The notes beneath the pieces were generated by a model. It did no database searches. It was not told where the DNA came from and saw nothing but the letters and a program-made list of their open reading frames with translations. The position numbers were made by a program, and so were the translations under genes. Shown here in pieces: positions 55,186-64,000 of a stretch of 64,000 nt of DNA. The stretch lies in NCBI RefSeq assembly GCF_021602025.1, contig NZ_BQHW01000002.1:248001-312000 (forward strand), in the 5' to 3' direction. How positions within the stretch are numbered: position 1 is the stretch's first letter; the number at the start of each line of letters is the position of its first letter. The DNA comes from Pseudomonas ceruminis (GTDB lineage Bacteria; Pseudomonadota; Gammaproteobacteria; Pseudomonadales; Pseudomonadaceae).

Positions 55186-57039
55186 ATGCTTCGTGCCTTT
55201 GAACAACGCCTCGACCCGTTCCCGCCCGACGAGGCACCACCGCCACCCGTTGGCCTGCTGCGTTTCCTGTGGGCCTGCACACGCGGTGCCCGTGGTTACA
55301 TCCTGGCCCTTGCGCTGCTCAGTGCCGGTGTGTCGGTTTATGAAGCCTGGTTGTTCTCCTTCCTGGGGCAGGTGGTGGACCTGCTCTCCACCTGGCAGGC
55401 CGGCGGCGACGCCACGGGGCAGGAAAGCCGCGTGCTGTGGGGCATCGGTATCGTACTGCTCACCAGCATCGGGCTGGTCGCCCTGCGCACGATGGTCCAG
55501 CACCAGGTACTGGCGATCAATCTGCCGCTGCGGCTGCGCTGGGACTTTCATCGCCTGATGCTGCGGCAAAGCTTGTCGTTCTTCTCCGACGAGTTTTCCG
55601 GCAGGGTCACCACCAAGGTGATGCAAACGGCGCTTGCGGTACGCGAAGTGCTGTTCACTGTCATCGAAATTGCCCCCGGCATCGGGGTCTACTTCATCGC
55701 CATCATCGCGCTGGCCGGTGGCTTCGACCTCAAGCTGATGCTGCCCTTCATTGCCTGGGTCGCGTTGTTCGGGCTGGCCATGCTGTACTTTGTGCCGCGC
55801 CTGGGCCAGGTAGGGCAGGAACAGGCACACGCGCGCTCATCGATGACCGGGCGCATTTCCGACGCCTACACCAACATCACCACCGTGAAACTGTTCTCGC
55901 ACTCCAAACGCGAAGCGCACTTTGCACGGGCGGCGATGGAGGACTTCAAACTCACCGGCTTGCGCCAGATGCGCCTGGTCAGCCAGTTCGAGATCGTCAA
56001 CCAGGCGCTGGTGGTCGGTCTGATCCTTGGCGCCGGCGGCTACGCCCTGTGGCTGTGGCACCAGGGCGAAGTCGGCACCGGTGCCGTGGCGGCGATTACC
56101 GCCATGGCCTTGCGCATCAACGGCATGTCGCACTGGATCATGTGGCAGATGACGTCGCTGTTCGAGAACATCGGCACCGTCCAGGACGGCATGGCCACGC
56201 TCACCCGTGGCCCCAAGGTGCAGGACGTGCCGAACGCGGGCGTGCTGAAGACCGCCGGCGGCGCGGTGGCTTTCGACAACGTGAGCTTCAACTACAACGG
56301 TGAACGCCAGGTGCTCGATGGCCTGAGCCTGACCATCCGCGCCGGCGAAAAAGTAGGGCTGGTAGGCCGTTCCGGTGCCGGCAAGTCCACGCTGATCAAC
56401 TTGCTGTTGCGGTTCTACGATGTCGACAGCGGTGAAATACGCATCGACGGCCAGAACATTGCCCACGTGACGCAAGACAGCCTGCGCAGCGCCATCGGCA
56501 TGGTCACCCAGGACACCTCCCTGCTGCACCGTTCCATTCGCGACAACATCGCATACGGCCGCCCTGAGGCAACCGAGGCGCAAATCCACCGCGCTGCGGC
56601 CAACGCCCAGGCCGATGGTTTCATCAGCCAGCTCAGCGACCGGCAAGGCCACAGCGGCTATGACACCTTGGTCGGTGAACGCGGTATCAAGCTTTCCGGC
56701 GGCCAACGCCAGCGCATTGCCATCGCCCGGGTCATGCTCAAGAACGCACCAATCCTGTTGTTGGACGAGGCCACCAGCGCGCTGGATTCGGAAGTCGAGG
56801 TGGCCATCCAGGAAAGCCTCAATGAGATGATGCAGGGCAAGACCGTCATCGCCATTGCTCACCGGCTGTCCACCATCGCGGCGATGGACCGGCTGATCGT
56901 CATGGATGACGGACGCATCATCGAACAAGGTACCCACGCCGAACTGCTGGCGAAAAACGGCACCTATGCGCGGCTGTGGCAGCATCAAAGTGGTGGGTTC
57001 CTGGGTGAAGACCAGGGAGTGGTTGAGGCCATGGAGTAG
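55186..57039 (+). CDS. ABC exporter with fused membrane and ATPase domains
   Basis: The 617-aa half-transporter has six membrane helices (about residues 30–320). A C-terminal ATPase follows with Walker A GRSGAGKST, Q-loop VTQDTSLLHR, signature LSGGQRQR and Walker B ILLLDEATSALD. It resembles MsbA/LmrA-like type IV exporters that work as homodimers. The substrate is unknown. Position within the cluster may be incidental, though export of a toxic intermediate is possible. CGGAGA lies upstream of the start at 55186. Confidence 0.88.
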   Translation: MLRAFEQRLDPFPPDEAPPPPVGLLRFLWACTRGARGYILALALLSAGVSVYEAWLFSFLGQVVDLLSTWQAGGDATGQESRVLWGIGIVLLTSIGLVALRTMVQHQVLAINLPLRLRWDFHRLMLRQSLSFFSDEFSGRVTTKVMQTALAVREVLFTVIEIAPGIGVYFIAIIALAGGFDLKLMLPFIAWVALFGLAMLYFVPRLGQVGQEQAHARSSMTGRISDAYTNITTVKLFSHSKREAHFARAAMEDFKLTGLRQMRLVSQFEIVNQALVVGLILGAGGYALWLWHQGEVGTGAVAAITAMALRINGMSHWIMWQMTSLFENIGTVQDGMATLTRGPKVQDVPNAGVLKTAGGAVAFDNVSFNYNGERQVLDGLSLTIRAGEKVGLVGRSGAGKSTLINLLLRFYDVDSGEIRIDGQNIAHVTQDSLRSAIGMVTQDTSLLHRSIRDNIAYGRPEATEAQIHRAAANAQADGFISQLSDRQGHSGYDTLVGERGIKLSGGQRQRIAIARVMLKNAPILLLDEATSALDSEVEVAIQESLNEMMQGKTVIAIAHRLSTIAAMDRLIVMDDGRIIEQGTHAELLAKNGTYARLWQHQSGGFLGEDQGVVEAME

Positions 57040-57081
57040 AACCGGTGGCGCCTCCCTCCACGGGATAACGCCGGCACCGCC

Positions 57082-58578
57082 TCAACCCTGCCGGGCGATG
57101 GCACGGGCCGCTTGGGCCAGGCGCTGGGTGGCGCGGCGTATTTCGTCCGTATCCAGCGACGCGAAGCCCAGCCGCAAGGCGTTCTCAGGGTGCCCGTCCG
57201 GCGAAAACAGGCGCCCACCGCGCACCACCAAGTCCAGTTCCAGCGCTTTGGCCGCCAACTGGTCGACGTCGATCGAGTCGGCAAATTTCACCCACAACGC
57301 CAGCCCTCCTTCGGGCTCCTGCACGGATACAAGGGTGCCAAAAGCCTCGTGCAGGCAGTCCAGCAAGGTTTGCCGGCGCCGGCGGTACTCCGTGGAAACC
57401 CGACGCAAGTGCTTCTTCAACTCGCCATCGTTGATCAGGTCGGCCAGCATGCGCTGCATCACCGCATCGCCTTGCCCAAGCGTCAGGACCGCCGTCCGCT
57501 CGAGCACTTCGATCACGTTCGGCGGCGCCACGATGAAGCTGCACCGGAAGGTACTGCCCAAGGACTTGGACAGCGAGCCGATATAGATCACATGCCGTTG
57601 CGACCGGTCACTGGCCAAGGGCAGGTAGGGGCGCCCGGAAAAGTGATACTCGTGGTCGTAATCTTCCTCGATCACGCAGAAATCATGCACCCTCGCCAAC
57701 TCCAGCAACTGCTGCCTGCGCCCGGCATGCAGGCTCACCGTGGTGGGGAACTGGTGATGGGGGGTGAGGTACATCATGCGAACGTTGTGCTGTCGGCACA
57801 ACGGGGCAATCTGATCGACCCGGCAACCTTCCTCATCCAGGTCCACAGTCACCAACCGAGCGCCCAGTTGACGGAAAATCTCCCACGCCGGGGGGTAGCT
57901 CAAGCGTTCGACCAGCACCACATCACCGGGCTTGAGCAAGACGCTGGCCGTCAGGTACAGCGACATCTGCACGCCTTGGGTCAGGCAGATATGCTCTGCG
58001 CCCACATTGAGGCTGCGGTTATGGCGCAACATGTCTGCCAGTGCGCTGCGCAGGTACTGGCTGCTGCCGTCGCAGCCATGGCGCACGGTGTTGGTGGTGA
58101 AGCTGTTGCGCAGGGCATTGCGGTAGTAGCGATGCAGCACGGCCTGGGGCAGCAGGCGATGGTCGCAGGCACCGTTATCGAAAAACAGCGCGCCTGGCTG
58201 ATGTTGCAGTTCAACAGCTTGCTCGCTCGCCGTGAAATACGCGACGGCAGGTGCCTGTGGCAACGCCAGGGCAAATGACGGCAGTGCACTGCGGGCTGCG
58301 ACCGCGCCGGTGGCCAGCTGGGTGCTGACGAACGTGCCGCGGCGTTGCACGCTTTCCAGCCAGCCTTTGGTCACAGCCTCCTCGTAGGCGAGGATCACCG
58401 TCTTGCGATTGACATCGAGCAGCTGCGCCATTTCCCGCGTGCCGGGCAGCAGCGTCCCGGGGCGCAGACGGCCCTCGGTGATCGCGGTGACCAGGCCTTC
58501 GACGATCTTTCTGTACGAAGCCTGCGGCTGGGCTTCGTCGAGCTTGAGCAACGGCCGCCATTTGCGAAGCTGGACCAT
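57082..58578 (-). CDS. GabR/EnuR-type MocR regulator
   Basis: The 498-aa product has a GntR winged helix (about 20–90, with LLPGTREMAQLLDVNRKTVI) and an aminotransferase-like domain. The PLP Lys is kept at K338 in IGSLSKSLGS, and EEDYDHEYHF carries the pyridine-ring Asp. EnuR, the known regulator of ectoine catabolism, is of this type and senses an intermediate of the pathway bound to PLP. It diverges by 90 bp from the reductase–M24 fusion gene and is the likely regulator of that gene and perhaps of the whole cluster. Confidence 0.85.
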   Translation of the reverse strand: MVQLRKWRPLLKLDEAQPQASYRKIVEGLVTAITEGRLRPGTLLPGTREMAQLLDVNRKTVILAYEEAVTKGWLESVQRRGTFVSTQLATGAVAARSALPSFALALPQAPAVAYFTASEQAVELQHQPGALFFDNGACDHRLLPQAVLHRYYRNALRNSFTTNTVRHGCDGSSQYLRSALADMLRHNRSLNVGAEHICLTQGVQMSLYLTASVLLKPGDVVLVERLSYPPAWEIFRQLGARLVTVDLDEEGCRVDQIAPLCRQHNVRMMYLTPHHQFPTTVSLHAGRRQQLLELARVHDFCVIEEDYDHEYHFSGRPYLPLASDRSQRHVIYIGSLSKSLGSTFRCSFIVAPPNVIEVLERTAVLTLGQGDAVMQRMLADLINDGELKKHLRRVSTEYRRRRQTLLDCLHEAFGTLVSVQEPEGGLALWVKFADSIDVDQLAAKALELDLVVRGGRLFSPDGHPENALRLGFASLDTDEIRRATQRLAQAARAIARQG

Positions 58579-58668
58579 GTGAATTATCCAGAACTGGAGG
58601 TTCTTGTGGTCCTAGTCTACCGCAACAATCACACCTCCCGAGCCTGAATCCAGCTCCCTGAGGTGTGT

Positions 58669-60384
58669 ATGCAAAAACGCCATGTCATTGAGTTATCACC
58701 CGCCGGCAAGGCCTTCGAGGCCGCGGATGAACTGCTGCTCGATGCGATGCTCGCCAGTGACCTGCCGGTGCCGTTCTCGTGCCGCCGCGGCGCCTGCGGC
58801 TCCTGCAAGGTCAAGGTCCTGTCGGGGCAGTATCGGGCAAAGCAGCGCACTGCAGACACCCCGGCGCCCTCCTACCCCCTCGCGGCCAACGAACTGCTGC
58901 TGTGCCAGAACCACGCCTGCAGCGACATGCGCCTGGAAATCCCAGGCTGGTCGCTGGACACGCCGACGCTGGGCATCACCGCCCCTGTGCTAAGCAAGCG
59001 CGCCCTGAGCGTCGATATCATCGAACTGGTGGTGCAGGCACCGCAGCCCCTCGTGGTGCGCCCTGGCCAGTACGTCAGGTTCCGCCTCGGCGACGGCGAC
59101 AGCCGCTGTTTCTCCATCGCCAACCTGCCGGCCCAGGACCAGGGGCGGCTGGTGTTTCATATTCGCAAAGTCGTCGGCGGCCTGTTTTCCGAGGGCATCC
59201 TGCCGACGCTGCAAGTGGGCGACCCGGTCGACCTCGAAGGGCCGGTGGGTGCCTGCACCTGGCAGCACGAGGACCAACAGCCCGTTGTGCTGCTCGCCAC
59301 CGGCACCGGCTATGCCGGCATCAAGCCGTTACTGTTGACGGCGCTGGCGCGCGATGCCGAGATCACCCTGTATTGGGGCGGCGCGACCCTTGGCGACTTC
59401 TACGACGCAGCGTTTCTCGACCAGACCAGCCATGCCACTCCACGGTTTCGCTGGCACCGGGTGCTGTCGGCGCACGCACGCGTGCAGCAGGTGGCACTGG
59501 CGCACGCCCACCCTTGGGCAGAGGCCCACGTCTACGCCTGCGGCAACAGCGCCATGATCAGCCAGGCCCGCGACCTGTGCCTGGCAGCCGGCGTGCAGCC
59601 CCACCGCTTTGTCGCCGAGGCGTTCGTTTCCAGCGGTACTCGGGAGCCCGTTGCTTCGCCCTGCCAAGCGCTGGACCCGCTGCTGGAAAAAGTCGGCCCG
59701 CGCTATTCGCTCGACGGCATGCTCGCAGCCCGCGAACAGTCCGTCCGGGCCCTGGCCGCCATCGCGAGCCAACTTAAGGTCGGCATGAGCACTGCCCAAG
59801 CCTTGCAGCTCGCCGACCAGACGTTGCAGGCGATGGGTGCATCGCACACCTGGCATCCGACCTACATTCGCTTCGGTGACGACACGGTGCGTACCCCCCG
59901 CCAAGGCATCGACCTGCAGCGCAGACTGCGCGCCACCGACATTGCCGTGGTCGACCTGGGGCCGGTGTGGGATGGCTACGAAGGCGATTATGGCGACACC
60001 TTCGTGTTCGGCGAGCACCCGCTGTATCACGCCTGCGTCAAGGCGCTGCACGAGGTGTTCGACGAGACGCGTCAAGCCTGGTACACGGGGCTGACGGGCC
60101 GTGAGCTGTATGACGTCGCCGAGCGCAGCGCCCTGGCCAAAGGCTGGTGCCTTGAGCGCAACCTGGCCGGGCATCGCATCGCCGACTTCCCCCATGCCCT
60201 GTTCGGGCAGGACAAGCTGGCCGAACTTGAAATCGTGCCGAGCGAGATGGTCTGGGTGCTGGAGATTCAGCTGTGTCATCCCACCGAGCCGGTCGGGGCG
60301 TTCTTCGAAGATATTCTGATCGGCCCCACTTCAACCCCGAGGGGCCCGGCACACCACCTTGCATCCAGCGGTCACGCCGCTTAG
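58669..60384 (+). CDS. Fusion of 2Fe-2S ferredoxin, FAD/NAD(P) reductase and M24 metallopeptidase
   Basis: The 571-aa product has three parts. Residues 1–90 are a plant-type 2Fe-2S ferredoxin (C38-x4-C43-x2-C46, then C79). Residues 100–325 are a flavin reductase with RCFSIAN (146–152) for FAD, GTGYAGIKP (212–220) and YACGNS (289–294) for NAD(P)H. Residues 345–555 are an M24 domain with all five metal ligands: D429, D440, H502, E532, E547. Such reductases usually feed electrons to a mono- or dioxygenase; M24 enzymes hydrolyse N-acyl or imino bonds. The start has TGAGG with 5-nt spacing. The 3' end overlaps the convergent IclR gene by 4 bp. I know of no described example of this fusion. Confidence 0.9.
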   Translation: MQKRHVIELSPAGKAFEAADELLLDAMLASDLPVPFSCRRGACGSCKVKVLSGQYRAKQRTADTPAPSYPLAANELLLCQNHACSDMRLEIPGWSLDTPTLGITAPVLSKRALSVDIIELVVQAPQPLVVRPGQYVRFRLGDGDSRCFSIANLPAQDQGRLVFHIRKVVGGLFSEGILPTLQVGDPVDLEGPVGACTWQHEDQQPVVLLATGTGYAGIKPLLLTALARDAEITLYWGGATLGDFYDAAFLDQTSHATPRFRWHRVLSAHARVQQVALAHAHPWAEAHVYACGNSAMISQARDLCLAAGVQPHRFVAEAFVSSGTREPVASPCQALDPLLEKVGPRYSLDGMLAAREQSVRALAAIASQLKVGMSTAQALQLADQTLQAMGASHTWHPTYIRFGDDTVRTPRQGIDLQRRLRATDIAVVDLGPVWDGYEGDYGDTFVFGEHPLYHACVKALHEVFDETRQAWYTGLTGRELYDVAERSALAKGWCLERNLAGHRIADFPHALFGQDKLAELEIVPSEMVWVLEIQLCHPTEPVGAFFEDILIGPTSTPRGPAHHLASSGHAA

Positions 60385-61208
60385 CCAAACACGTGCGACG
60401 GCCGGCGCAAAACCGGGTCGAACGGGTTGACCCGCTCACCAATGGCCGCCGCTTCACGCTTGAGCAGCGCCACCACGGTCGGCATCCGGTTGGGGCCTAG
60501 GCGATCGCTGATGGTTGCCACGCTCAGCGCGGCCACTGCGTGGCCGTTGCGGTCGAGGATCGGCACCGCCAGGCCTGCCATGCCGTCCAGCACGCCGGTA
60601 TTGCGCCCGGCGTAGCCAAGGCTGCGCACGTTGTCGATTTCGGCGCGCAGCATCACTTCATCGTAGTGATGAAAATCCTTGAGCCGTGGCAGGTTGTAAC
60701 GGATCACCTCGTCACGCTCTTCTTCCGGCAGGAACGCCAGGATGGCCAGGCTGCCCTGCCCCACCCCCAAAGCCACACGGCCCCCGATGTCTCCGGTGAA
60801 GGTGCGGATCGGATAAGGCCCCTCACTGCGGTCCAGGCACACAGCGTCGAAGCCCGAACGGGCCAGGAGGAACAGCGAGTCCCCCAGCGACGCCGACAGG
60901 CGCAGCAGGCTGGGGCGCACCACATCTCGTAAATTGCCGGCCTGCCCAGCCTTGGCGGCCAGGGCGAAGAAATCCAGGCTCAGGCGATAACGCTTACTGG
61001 TCGCACACTGGTCGACCATGCCCTCGTCAATCAGGCTGCGCAGCAGCCGGTGAGTGGTTGGTTGGGCCAGGCCGACCCGTTGCGCCAGCTGGCTGACTTT
61101 TTCGCCCTCGCCCCCACACTCACCCAGCGCCCGGAGCACGGCGAACAACCGGGACACTGCACTGACACCGACTTCCTTCACTGCGTCATTTCGATTATCG
61201 GAATCCAT
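60381..61208 (-). CDS. IclR-family transcriptional regulator
   Basis: The 275-aa product has the winged helix SQLAQRVGLAQPTTHRLLRS and a C-terminal effector domain with NTGVLDGMAGLAVPILDRNG. IclR regulators usually control catabolic operons. It diverges from the ABC importer genes and probably regulates them. The start is uncertain between 61208 and 61235; neither has a good ribosome site. Confidence 0.85.
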   Translation of the reverse strand: MDSDNRNDAVKEVGVSAVSRLFAVLRALGECGGEGEKVSQLAQRVGLAQPTTHRLLRSLIDEGMVDQCATSKRYRLSLDFFALAAKAGQAGNLRDVVRPSLLRLSASLGDSLFLLARSGFDAVCLDRSEGPYPIRTFTGDIGGRVALGVGQGSLAILAFLPEEERDEVIRYNLPRLKDFHHYDEVMLRAEIDNVRSLGYAGRNTGVLDGMAGLAVPILDRNGHAVAALSVATISDRLGPNRMPTVVALLKREAAAIGERVNPFDPVLRRPSHVFG

Positions 61209-61456
61209 TTTTCGCAATACCCGCTCAAATTTCATTCAGTGGAATAATTTTAAAATATCAGTCACTCAGTGAAATTACCCTTTGTCGCCATCCTAAGCTT
61301 TGCCCTACTCTCCGGTCCATAGGGCGATATCACAACATCGGCCGCCGCCACAGAAGCGAGCGCCACCGTCCGATTAGCATTGCTTTTCGCCGCTGGCGCT
61401 CTGCCCACCCTGAAACTTCCGGTTCACCCCGGTTCCGTTTGCGATGGAGCACAGCC

Positions 61457-62476
61457 ATGACCTTTCTGTTGATCGACAAGCTTTGCAAGCGCTATGGCGC
61501 GATGGAGGCAGTGGCCAGTTCGTCACTGGCCATCGAAAAAGGCGAGTTCGTCTCTCTGCTCGGCCCCTCCGGCTGTGGCAAGACCACCACCCTGCAAATG
61601 ATTGCCGGCTTCGTCGAGGTCACCAGCGGGCGCATCGTGCTCGACGGCCGCGACATCACCCATGCCAAGCCGGCCAGCCGCGGGTTGGGTGTGGTGTTCC
61701 AGAGCTACGCGCTGTTCCCCCACATGACCGTGCGCGACAACGTTGCCTTTGGCCTGCGCATGCGCAAGGTCGCCAATGCCGAGATCGCCCGGCGCGTCAA
61801 CCAGACACTGGCGCTGGTGCGTCTGGACAAGCACGCCGAGCGTTACCCCCGTGAGCTGTCCGGCGGCCAACGCCAGCGCGTCGCCCTGGCCCGCGCCCTG
61901 GTGATCGAGCCGCCCGTGTTGCTGCTCGACGAACCGCTGTCCAACCTCGATGCGCACCTGCGTGAAGAAATGCAGTTCGAGATCTGCCGTATCCAGAACG
62001 AAGTCGGCATCACCACGCTGATGGTCACCCACGATCAGGCCGAGGCCTTGTCGATCAGCGACCGCGTGGTGGTGATGGAGGCAGGACGCATCACCCAGGT
62101 CGATAACCCGTACAACCTCTACGAACACCCCGGCACGCCGTTCATTTCCGATTTCGTCGGCAAGGCCAACCGCCTGCGCGGCGTGCCAGGCCCTGGTGGG
62201 CAACCCCAGGTGGCCGCTCAAGGCCCGCTGAGCTTGAGCCTGCGCCCCGAGAAGATCACCTTCGGCGCGGCTGGCAGCGGCAAGCTCGACGGCCGCATCA
62301 GCTGCCGTTACTTCCTCGGCAGCCAGTGGCTGTATCGGGTCGATACCGCCTTGGGCAACCTGGCCGTGGTGCGGGCAAACGACGGCAGCTCACCGCTGGC
62401 AGAAGGCACACAGGTCAGCCTTGACTGGAGCGATGCGCTGGTACGCGTGCTGGATGCTGGCGAGGTAGCAGCATGA
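61457..62476 (+). CDS. Polyamine-type ABC transporter ATP-binding protein
   Basis: The 339-aa PotA/PotG-like ATPase has Walker A GPSGCGKTT, signature LSGGQRQR, Walker B LLLDEPLSNLD and a C-terminal TOBE-like domain (about residues 240–335). GGAG precedes the start at 61457. Its end overlaps the first permease gene (ATGA). The binding protein is not in the window. It probably imports a polyamine-like or related cationic compound. Confidence 0.9.
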   Translation: MTFLLIDKLCKRYGAMEAVASSSLAIEKGEFVSLLGPSGCGKTTTLQMIAGFVEVTSGRIVLDGRDITHAKPASRGLGVVFQSYALFPHMTVRDNVAFGLRMRKVANAEIARRVNQTLALVRLDKHAERYPRELSGGQRQRVALARALVIEPPVLLLDEPLSNLDAHLREEMQFEICRIQNEVGITTLMVTHDQAEALSISDRVVVMEAGRITQVDNPYNLYEHPGTPFISDFVGKANRLRGVPGPGGQPQVAAQGPLSLSLRPEKITFGAAGSGKLDGRISCRYFLGSQWLYRVDTALGNLAVVRANDGSSPLAEGTQVSLDWSDALVRVLDAGEVAA

Positions 62477-63342
62477 GTGATGCAAAACTGCGCAGCAGCG
62501 CCTGGGGCTACGGCCTGAGCAGCCCTGCCCTGCTACTGTTCCTGGCCTTGCTGGTGATGCCGCTTGGGCTGACCTTGCTGCTGTCGTTCAACGTGTTCGA
62601 CTACACCACCGGCATCCAGGCCGGCGAGTACACCCTCAGCCATTACCTGAGCCTGGTGACCGACACCTATTACTACGAGATCTTCTTGCGCACCTTCTGG
62701 ATCAGCGCCCTGGTCACCCTGCTGTGCGTACTGATCGGCATCCCCGAGGCCATGGTGCTGTGCCGCATGGCCGCGCCCTGGCGGTCGATCTTCCTGATCG
62801 TGGTACTCACCCCGCTGCTGATTTCTGTGGTGGTCCGCGCATTCGGCTGGAGCCTGCTGCTGGGGGCCGACGGGCTGATCAACCAGGCCATCACGGCCTT
62901 GGGCGGGCAACCCGTCAAGCTGCTGTACACACCGTTTGCGGTCGTCATCGGCTTGGTCCACGTGATGCTGCCGTTCATGATCATTCCGGTCTGGACCTCC
63001 CTGCAAAAGCTCGACCCGGCGGCCGAACAGGCAGCCTTGTCGCTTGGCGCCAGCCAGTGGACGGTGTTCCGCCGCATCGTGCTGCCACAGATCATGCCCG
63101 GCGTGTTGTCCGGCACCCTGATCGTGTTCGGCCTGGCGGCCAGTTCCTTCGCCATTCCCGGCCTGCTGGGCGGGCGTCGCCTGAAGATGGTCGCCACCAT
63201 GATCTACGACCAATACCTGGCCGAACTGAACTGGCCGATGGGCGCTGCCATCGCCATTGCCCTGCTGTTGATCAACCTGCTGGTGATGCTCAGCTGGAAC
63301 CGGCTGGTCGAACGCCGCTACAAACGCACACTTGGAGTCTGA
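62473..63342 (+). CDS. Polyamine-type ABC transporter permease 1
   Basis: The 289-aa PotB-like membrane protein has six helices and the EAA loop DPAAEQAALSLGASQWTVF. It overlaps the ATPase gene by 4 bp and is followed by the second permease 4 bp later. Confidence 0.9.
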   Translation: MSDAKLRSSAWGYGLSSPALLLFLALLVMPLGLTLLLSFNVFDYTTGIQAGEYTLSHYLSLVTDTYYYEIFLRTFWISALVTLLCVLIGIPEAMVLCRMAAPWRSIFLIVVLTPLLISVVVRAFGWSLLLGADGLINQAITALGGQPVKLLYTPFAVVIGLVHVMLPFMIIPVWTSLQKLDPAAEQAALSLGASQWTVFRRIVLPQIMPGVLSGTLIVFGLAASSFAIPGLLGGRRLKMVATMIYDQYLAELNWPMGAAIAIALLLINLLVMLSWNRLVERRYKRTLGV

Positions 63343-63346
63343 GCCC

Positions 63347-64000
63347 ATGACCCGCAACGGCCCTTTGGCCCTGTCCTTTCATGCTTTGGTGGTCCTGTTC
63401 ATGCTCGCCCCGCTGGTGGTGGTGTGCCTGGTGGCCTTCACCCCGGAAAACACCCTGAGCCTGCCGACCAGCGGCTTCTCGCTGCGCTGGTTCACGGCAG
63501 TGTTCGAGCGTGCCGACTTCATCAAAGCGTTCTACAACAGCCTGCAGCTCGCGGCCCTGGCGGCCACGCTGGCGACCCTGATCGCCGTGCCGGCGGGCCT
63601 GGCCATGACCCGCTACAGCTTCCCGGGTCAGGGCTTTCTCAATGGCCTGCTGCTGTCACCGATCATCATTCCCCACCTGGTGCTGGGCGTGGCCATGCTG
63701 CGGCTGTTTGCCCTGCTGGGGGTCAACGGCAGCTTCGCCTGGCTGGTATTCGCCCACACGGTGGTCATCACCCCCTATGTCCTGCGCCTGGTGCTCGCCG
63801 CCGCCATTGGCATCGATCGCAGCGCCGAGCATGCCGCCCAGAGCCTGGGCGCCGGGCGCGTCACACTGTTCTGCAAGGTCACCCTGCCAATGATTCTGCC
63901 GGGAGTGGCAGGCGGCTGGCTGCTGGCGTTCATCAACAGCTTTGACGAAGTGACCCTGTCGATCTTCATCACCTCGCCAGCCACCCAGACCCTACCGGTG
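63347..64000 (+). CDS. Polyamine-type ABC transporter permease 2 (partial)
   Basis: A PotC-like permease cut by the window end; 218 codons are present. It starts MTRNGPLALSFHALVVLFML and has the EAA loop EHAAQSLGAGRVTLFCKVTL. It completes the two-permease set with PotB- and PotA-like proteins. The binding protein gene may lie just beyond the window. Confidence 0.88.
   Translation, partial: MTRNGPLALSFHALVVLFMLAPLVVVCLVAFTPENTLSLPTSGFSLRWFTAVFERADFIKAFYNSLQLAALAATLATLIAVPAGLAMTRYSFPGQGFLNGLLLSPIIIPHLVLGVAMLRLFALLGVNGSFAWLVFAHTVVITPYVLRLVLAAAIGIDRSAEHAAQSLGAGRVTLFCKVTLPMILPGVAGGWLLAFINSFDEVTLSIFITSPATQTLPV

Overview
The window looks like chromosomal DNA of a Pseudomonas of the putida/fluorescens type. 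It is GC-rich, it carries the gcd–oprB pair of periplasmic glucose oxidation, a 35-nt REP-like element typical of P. putida, and full-length mexS/mexT homologues. No rRNA, tRNA or CRISPR array was seen. Organism and gene names rest on recognising protein families by eye, not on a database search.

Bases 1–12,400 hold mostly housekeeping and envelope genes: the end of an FMN monooxygenase, an (S)-ureidoglycine aminohydrolase, a START-domain protein, Cu/Zn superoxide dismutase, LysR and GlxA/AraC regulators, AEC and LysE exporters, a SleB-type hydrolase, a CAP-domain protein, then PQQ glucose dehydrogenase (gcd) and an OprB porin. Bases 12,400–17,250 form a small catabolic locus: an argE-like M20 deacetylase and a DUF1028 protein diverge from a flavin monooxygenase and a Rid-family protein, with a LysR gene beside them. 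Bases 17,480–32,700 carry VOC proteins, an MHS transporter, an alpha/beta hydrolase whose nucleophile is replaced by Gly, a UvrD-like helicase, a pirin, phosphoglucomutase, a repair operon (FAN1-like VRR-NUC nuclease with a nuclease–DinG/XPD helicase), a GNAT acetyltransferase and an orphan Bug-type binding protein.

Bases 33,000–42,600 are more variable. An operon overlapping by 11 nt encodes an unrecognised 462-aa protein and a MocR-like regulator that has lost its PLP lysine. Next come mexS and mexT, without mexEF-oprN beside them. Immediately after mexT lies a 1.6-kb insert holding a broken IS3 OrfA and a PrlF/YhaV-type toxin–antitoxin pair. The last 30 nt of mexT are repeated, 26 of 30 identical, at the far end of this insert, which suggests an integrative island at the mexT 3' end. 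CinA, PLDc_N, pirin and DoxX genes follow.

Bases 42,700–60,400 carry a catabolic cluster resembling the ectoine (doe) pathway: a creatinase-like M24 hydrolase (DoeA), a zinc deacylase (DoeB), two paralogous solute-binding proteins with one permease and one ATPase, an aldehyde dehydrogenase (DoeC-like), a class III aminotransferase (DoeD-like), an APC permease and an ABC exporter. A GabR/EnuR-type MocR regulator diverges from the most unusual gene in the window. That gene encodes a 571-aa fusion of a 2Fe-2S ferredoxin domain, an FAD/NAD(P)H reductase and an M24 metallopeptidase domain with all five metal ligands. An IclR regulator and the first three genes of a polyamine-type ABC importer close the window; the last gene runs off the end.
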